From: UBA1535 sp964371035
Lineage (GTDB): Bacteria > Bacillota > Clostridia > Tissierellales > Sedimentibacteraceae
NCBI GenBank assembly: GCA_964371035.1
Contig: CAYJLG010000007.1
Coordinates: 22,914-86,913, forward strand
Reading direction: 5' to 3'
DNA: 64,000 nucleotides
Shown: positions 63,494 through 64,000 of the stretch, one piece after another
How the letters are laid out: every line of letters starts with the position of its first letter
Position numbering within the stretch: the first letter of the stretch is position 1
Notes under the pieces: generated by a model
What the model was told of the DNA's origin: nothing
The model's database searches: none
The model's input: the letters and a program-made list of their open reading frames with translations, nothing else
Translations under genes and position numbers: made by a program

Positions 63494-63820
63494 TTATAAT
63501 TTGTCAAAGTTTTCTAAATAGCAAGTGTTATGTATTTGATTTGCATTTGGTGTAGTTAATTCTAAGAGCAATTTCATAGCAGTTTCACTTCCTGATTTGC
63601 ATAATGAATAATTCATCCATTTTCCATCTTGTGTAGCAGTCACAATTCCTGAATCACACAATATTTTCATATGATATGACAATGCTGATTGTTTGATTTG
63701 AGTAAGTTCAGTCAACACACAAGCACATTTGTCTCCATCTCGCAACAATTCTAATATTTTTAACCTGTTGTCATCACAAAATGCCTTGAAAACTTTTGCA
63801 TTAGATTCATATATATCCAT
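63494..63820 (-). CDS. arsR: ArsR-family arsenic-responsive repressor
   Basis: This 108-residue winged-helix repressor has FCDDNRLKILELLRDGDKCACVL, in which the KCAC cysteines form the metalloid-sensing motif in the alpha-3 helix. LTQIKQSALSYHMKIL is the DNA-reading helix, and ATQDGKWMNYSL is the wing. It should repress its own promoter and that of acr3, letting go when As(III) binds. The start is the ATG at 63820. It has a GG-containing ribosome binding site and the promoter is immediately upstream. Confidence 0.94.
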   Translation of the reverse strand: MDIYESNAKVFKAFCDDNRLKILELLRDGDKCACVLTELTQIKQSALSYHMKILCDSGIVTATQDGKWMNYSLCKSGSETAMKLLLELTTPNANQIHNTCYLENFDKL

Positions 63821-63869
63821 TTAATCACCACGCATTAATTATTTTTGATATATCACTGATTTAATTAGT

Positions 63870-63898
63870 ATTGTACGCGAATATTAATTGTTTGTCAA
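63870..63898 (-). promoter_or_regulatory. promoter and likely operator of arsR-acr3
   Basis: Minus strand TTGACA (63893-63898), a 17-base spacer and TACAAT (63870-63875). An imperfect inverted repeat, TTAATTGTT with AACAATAATTAA (about 63883-63909), covers the -35 and is a possible ArsR site. The sequence from 63910 to 64000 shows nothing I can assign. Confidence 0.7.
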
Positions 63899-64000
63899 CA
63901 ATAATTAATAATATTTCTTGTTTTTAGCTGCGTTGTTGTTATTACTCACAGTCAATTTCTGGAGTAAATAAGGAAAAAATAATAAAATATGGAAGCCTTA

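Noticed and set aside
1..64000. CRISPR arrays, insertion sequences, prophage genes, tRNA or rRNA genes
   Set aside because: I found no direct-repeat/spacer arrays, transposase or integrase motifs, terminal inverted repeats around a gene, or cloverleaf/rRNA sequences on either strand by reading. A tool search was not possible.

Overview
The window is AT-rich DNA with small intergenic gaps, strong AGGAGG-type ribosome binding sites and sigma-A promoters of the TTGACA-N17-TATAAT kind. It carries flagellin, a sigma-28-type promoter, the MEP isoprenoid genes ispD and ispF, an M32 carboxypeptidase, a TM1266-type small protein (a family associated with iron-only hydrogenase systems) and a BspA-like giant surface protein. 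Together these point to a motile, low-G+C anaerobic member of the Bacillota, most likely class Clostridia. I cannot name the genus from the sequence alone.

Positions 1-27683 (minus strand) form one long co-directional surface-glycan island of 23 genes. Read in the direction of transcription it starts with a cytidylyltransferase/oxidoreductase fusion and a LicD-type phosphotransferase. Next comes an alternating series of RgpF-like glycosyltransferases with GT4 enzymes and a radical SAM enzyme. Then come a GT2 enzyme, a sugar isomerase, a glycerophosphodiesterase, a CDP-glycerol-phosphotransferase-like giant, a four-domain fusion, UDP-galactopyranose mutase, a methyltransferase and a second radical SAM enzyme. 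It ends with the dTDP-rhamnose set (rfbA, rfbC, rfbB, rfbD), an alpha-1,2-fucosyltransferase, gmd and a cut-off fcl. At least eleven of these proteins carry the same small Rossmann-like module at their N-terminus, middle or C-terminus. No flippase, polymerase, exporter or lipid-initiating transferase is present in the island.

Positions 27684-36999 hold three large paralogous GT2-plus-helical-repeat glycosyltransferases around a short flagellin gene, followed by an M32 carboxypeptidase. The flagellin leader has a sigma-28 promoter, a stem-loop exposing GGA and a GGAGG ribosome binding site, which together look like a CsrA/FliW control region. The whole left half is best explained as a flagellin or surface glycosylation locus using rhamnose, fucose, galactofuranose and CDP-alcohol-derived phosphodiester groups. 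This is inference, supported by analogy with Clostridioides difficile flagellin loci.

Positions 37000-43918 are housekeeping: ispF, ispD, trpS, ychF, an amidohydrolase, nadE with a nicotinamidase-like gene, and a parvulin. Positions 44044-46968 are an operon of a TM1266-family small protein plus a NitT/TauT-like ABC importer. It sits behind a leader with mutually exclusive antiterminator and terminator stems, which matches no riboswitch class I can recognise.

Positions 47606-52801 appear to be a single transcription unit: a transglutaminase-like lipoprotein, a GspF/PilC membrane protein, four small single-span proteins without normal prepilin signals, and a PilT-type ATPase. This is a stripped-down pilus-like machine. 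It is followed by a 2325-residue BspA-like surface protein, then a lipid-type GT4, rsmI, and an arsR/acr3 arsenic resistance pair with its promoter at the right edge.
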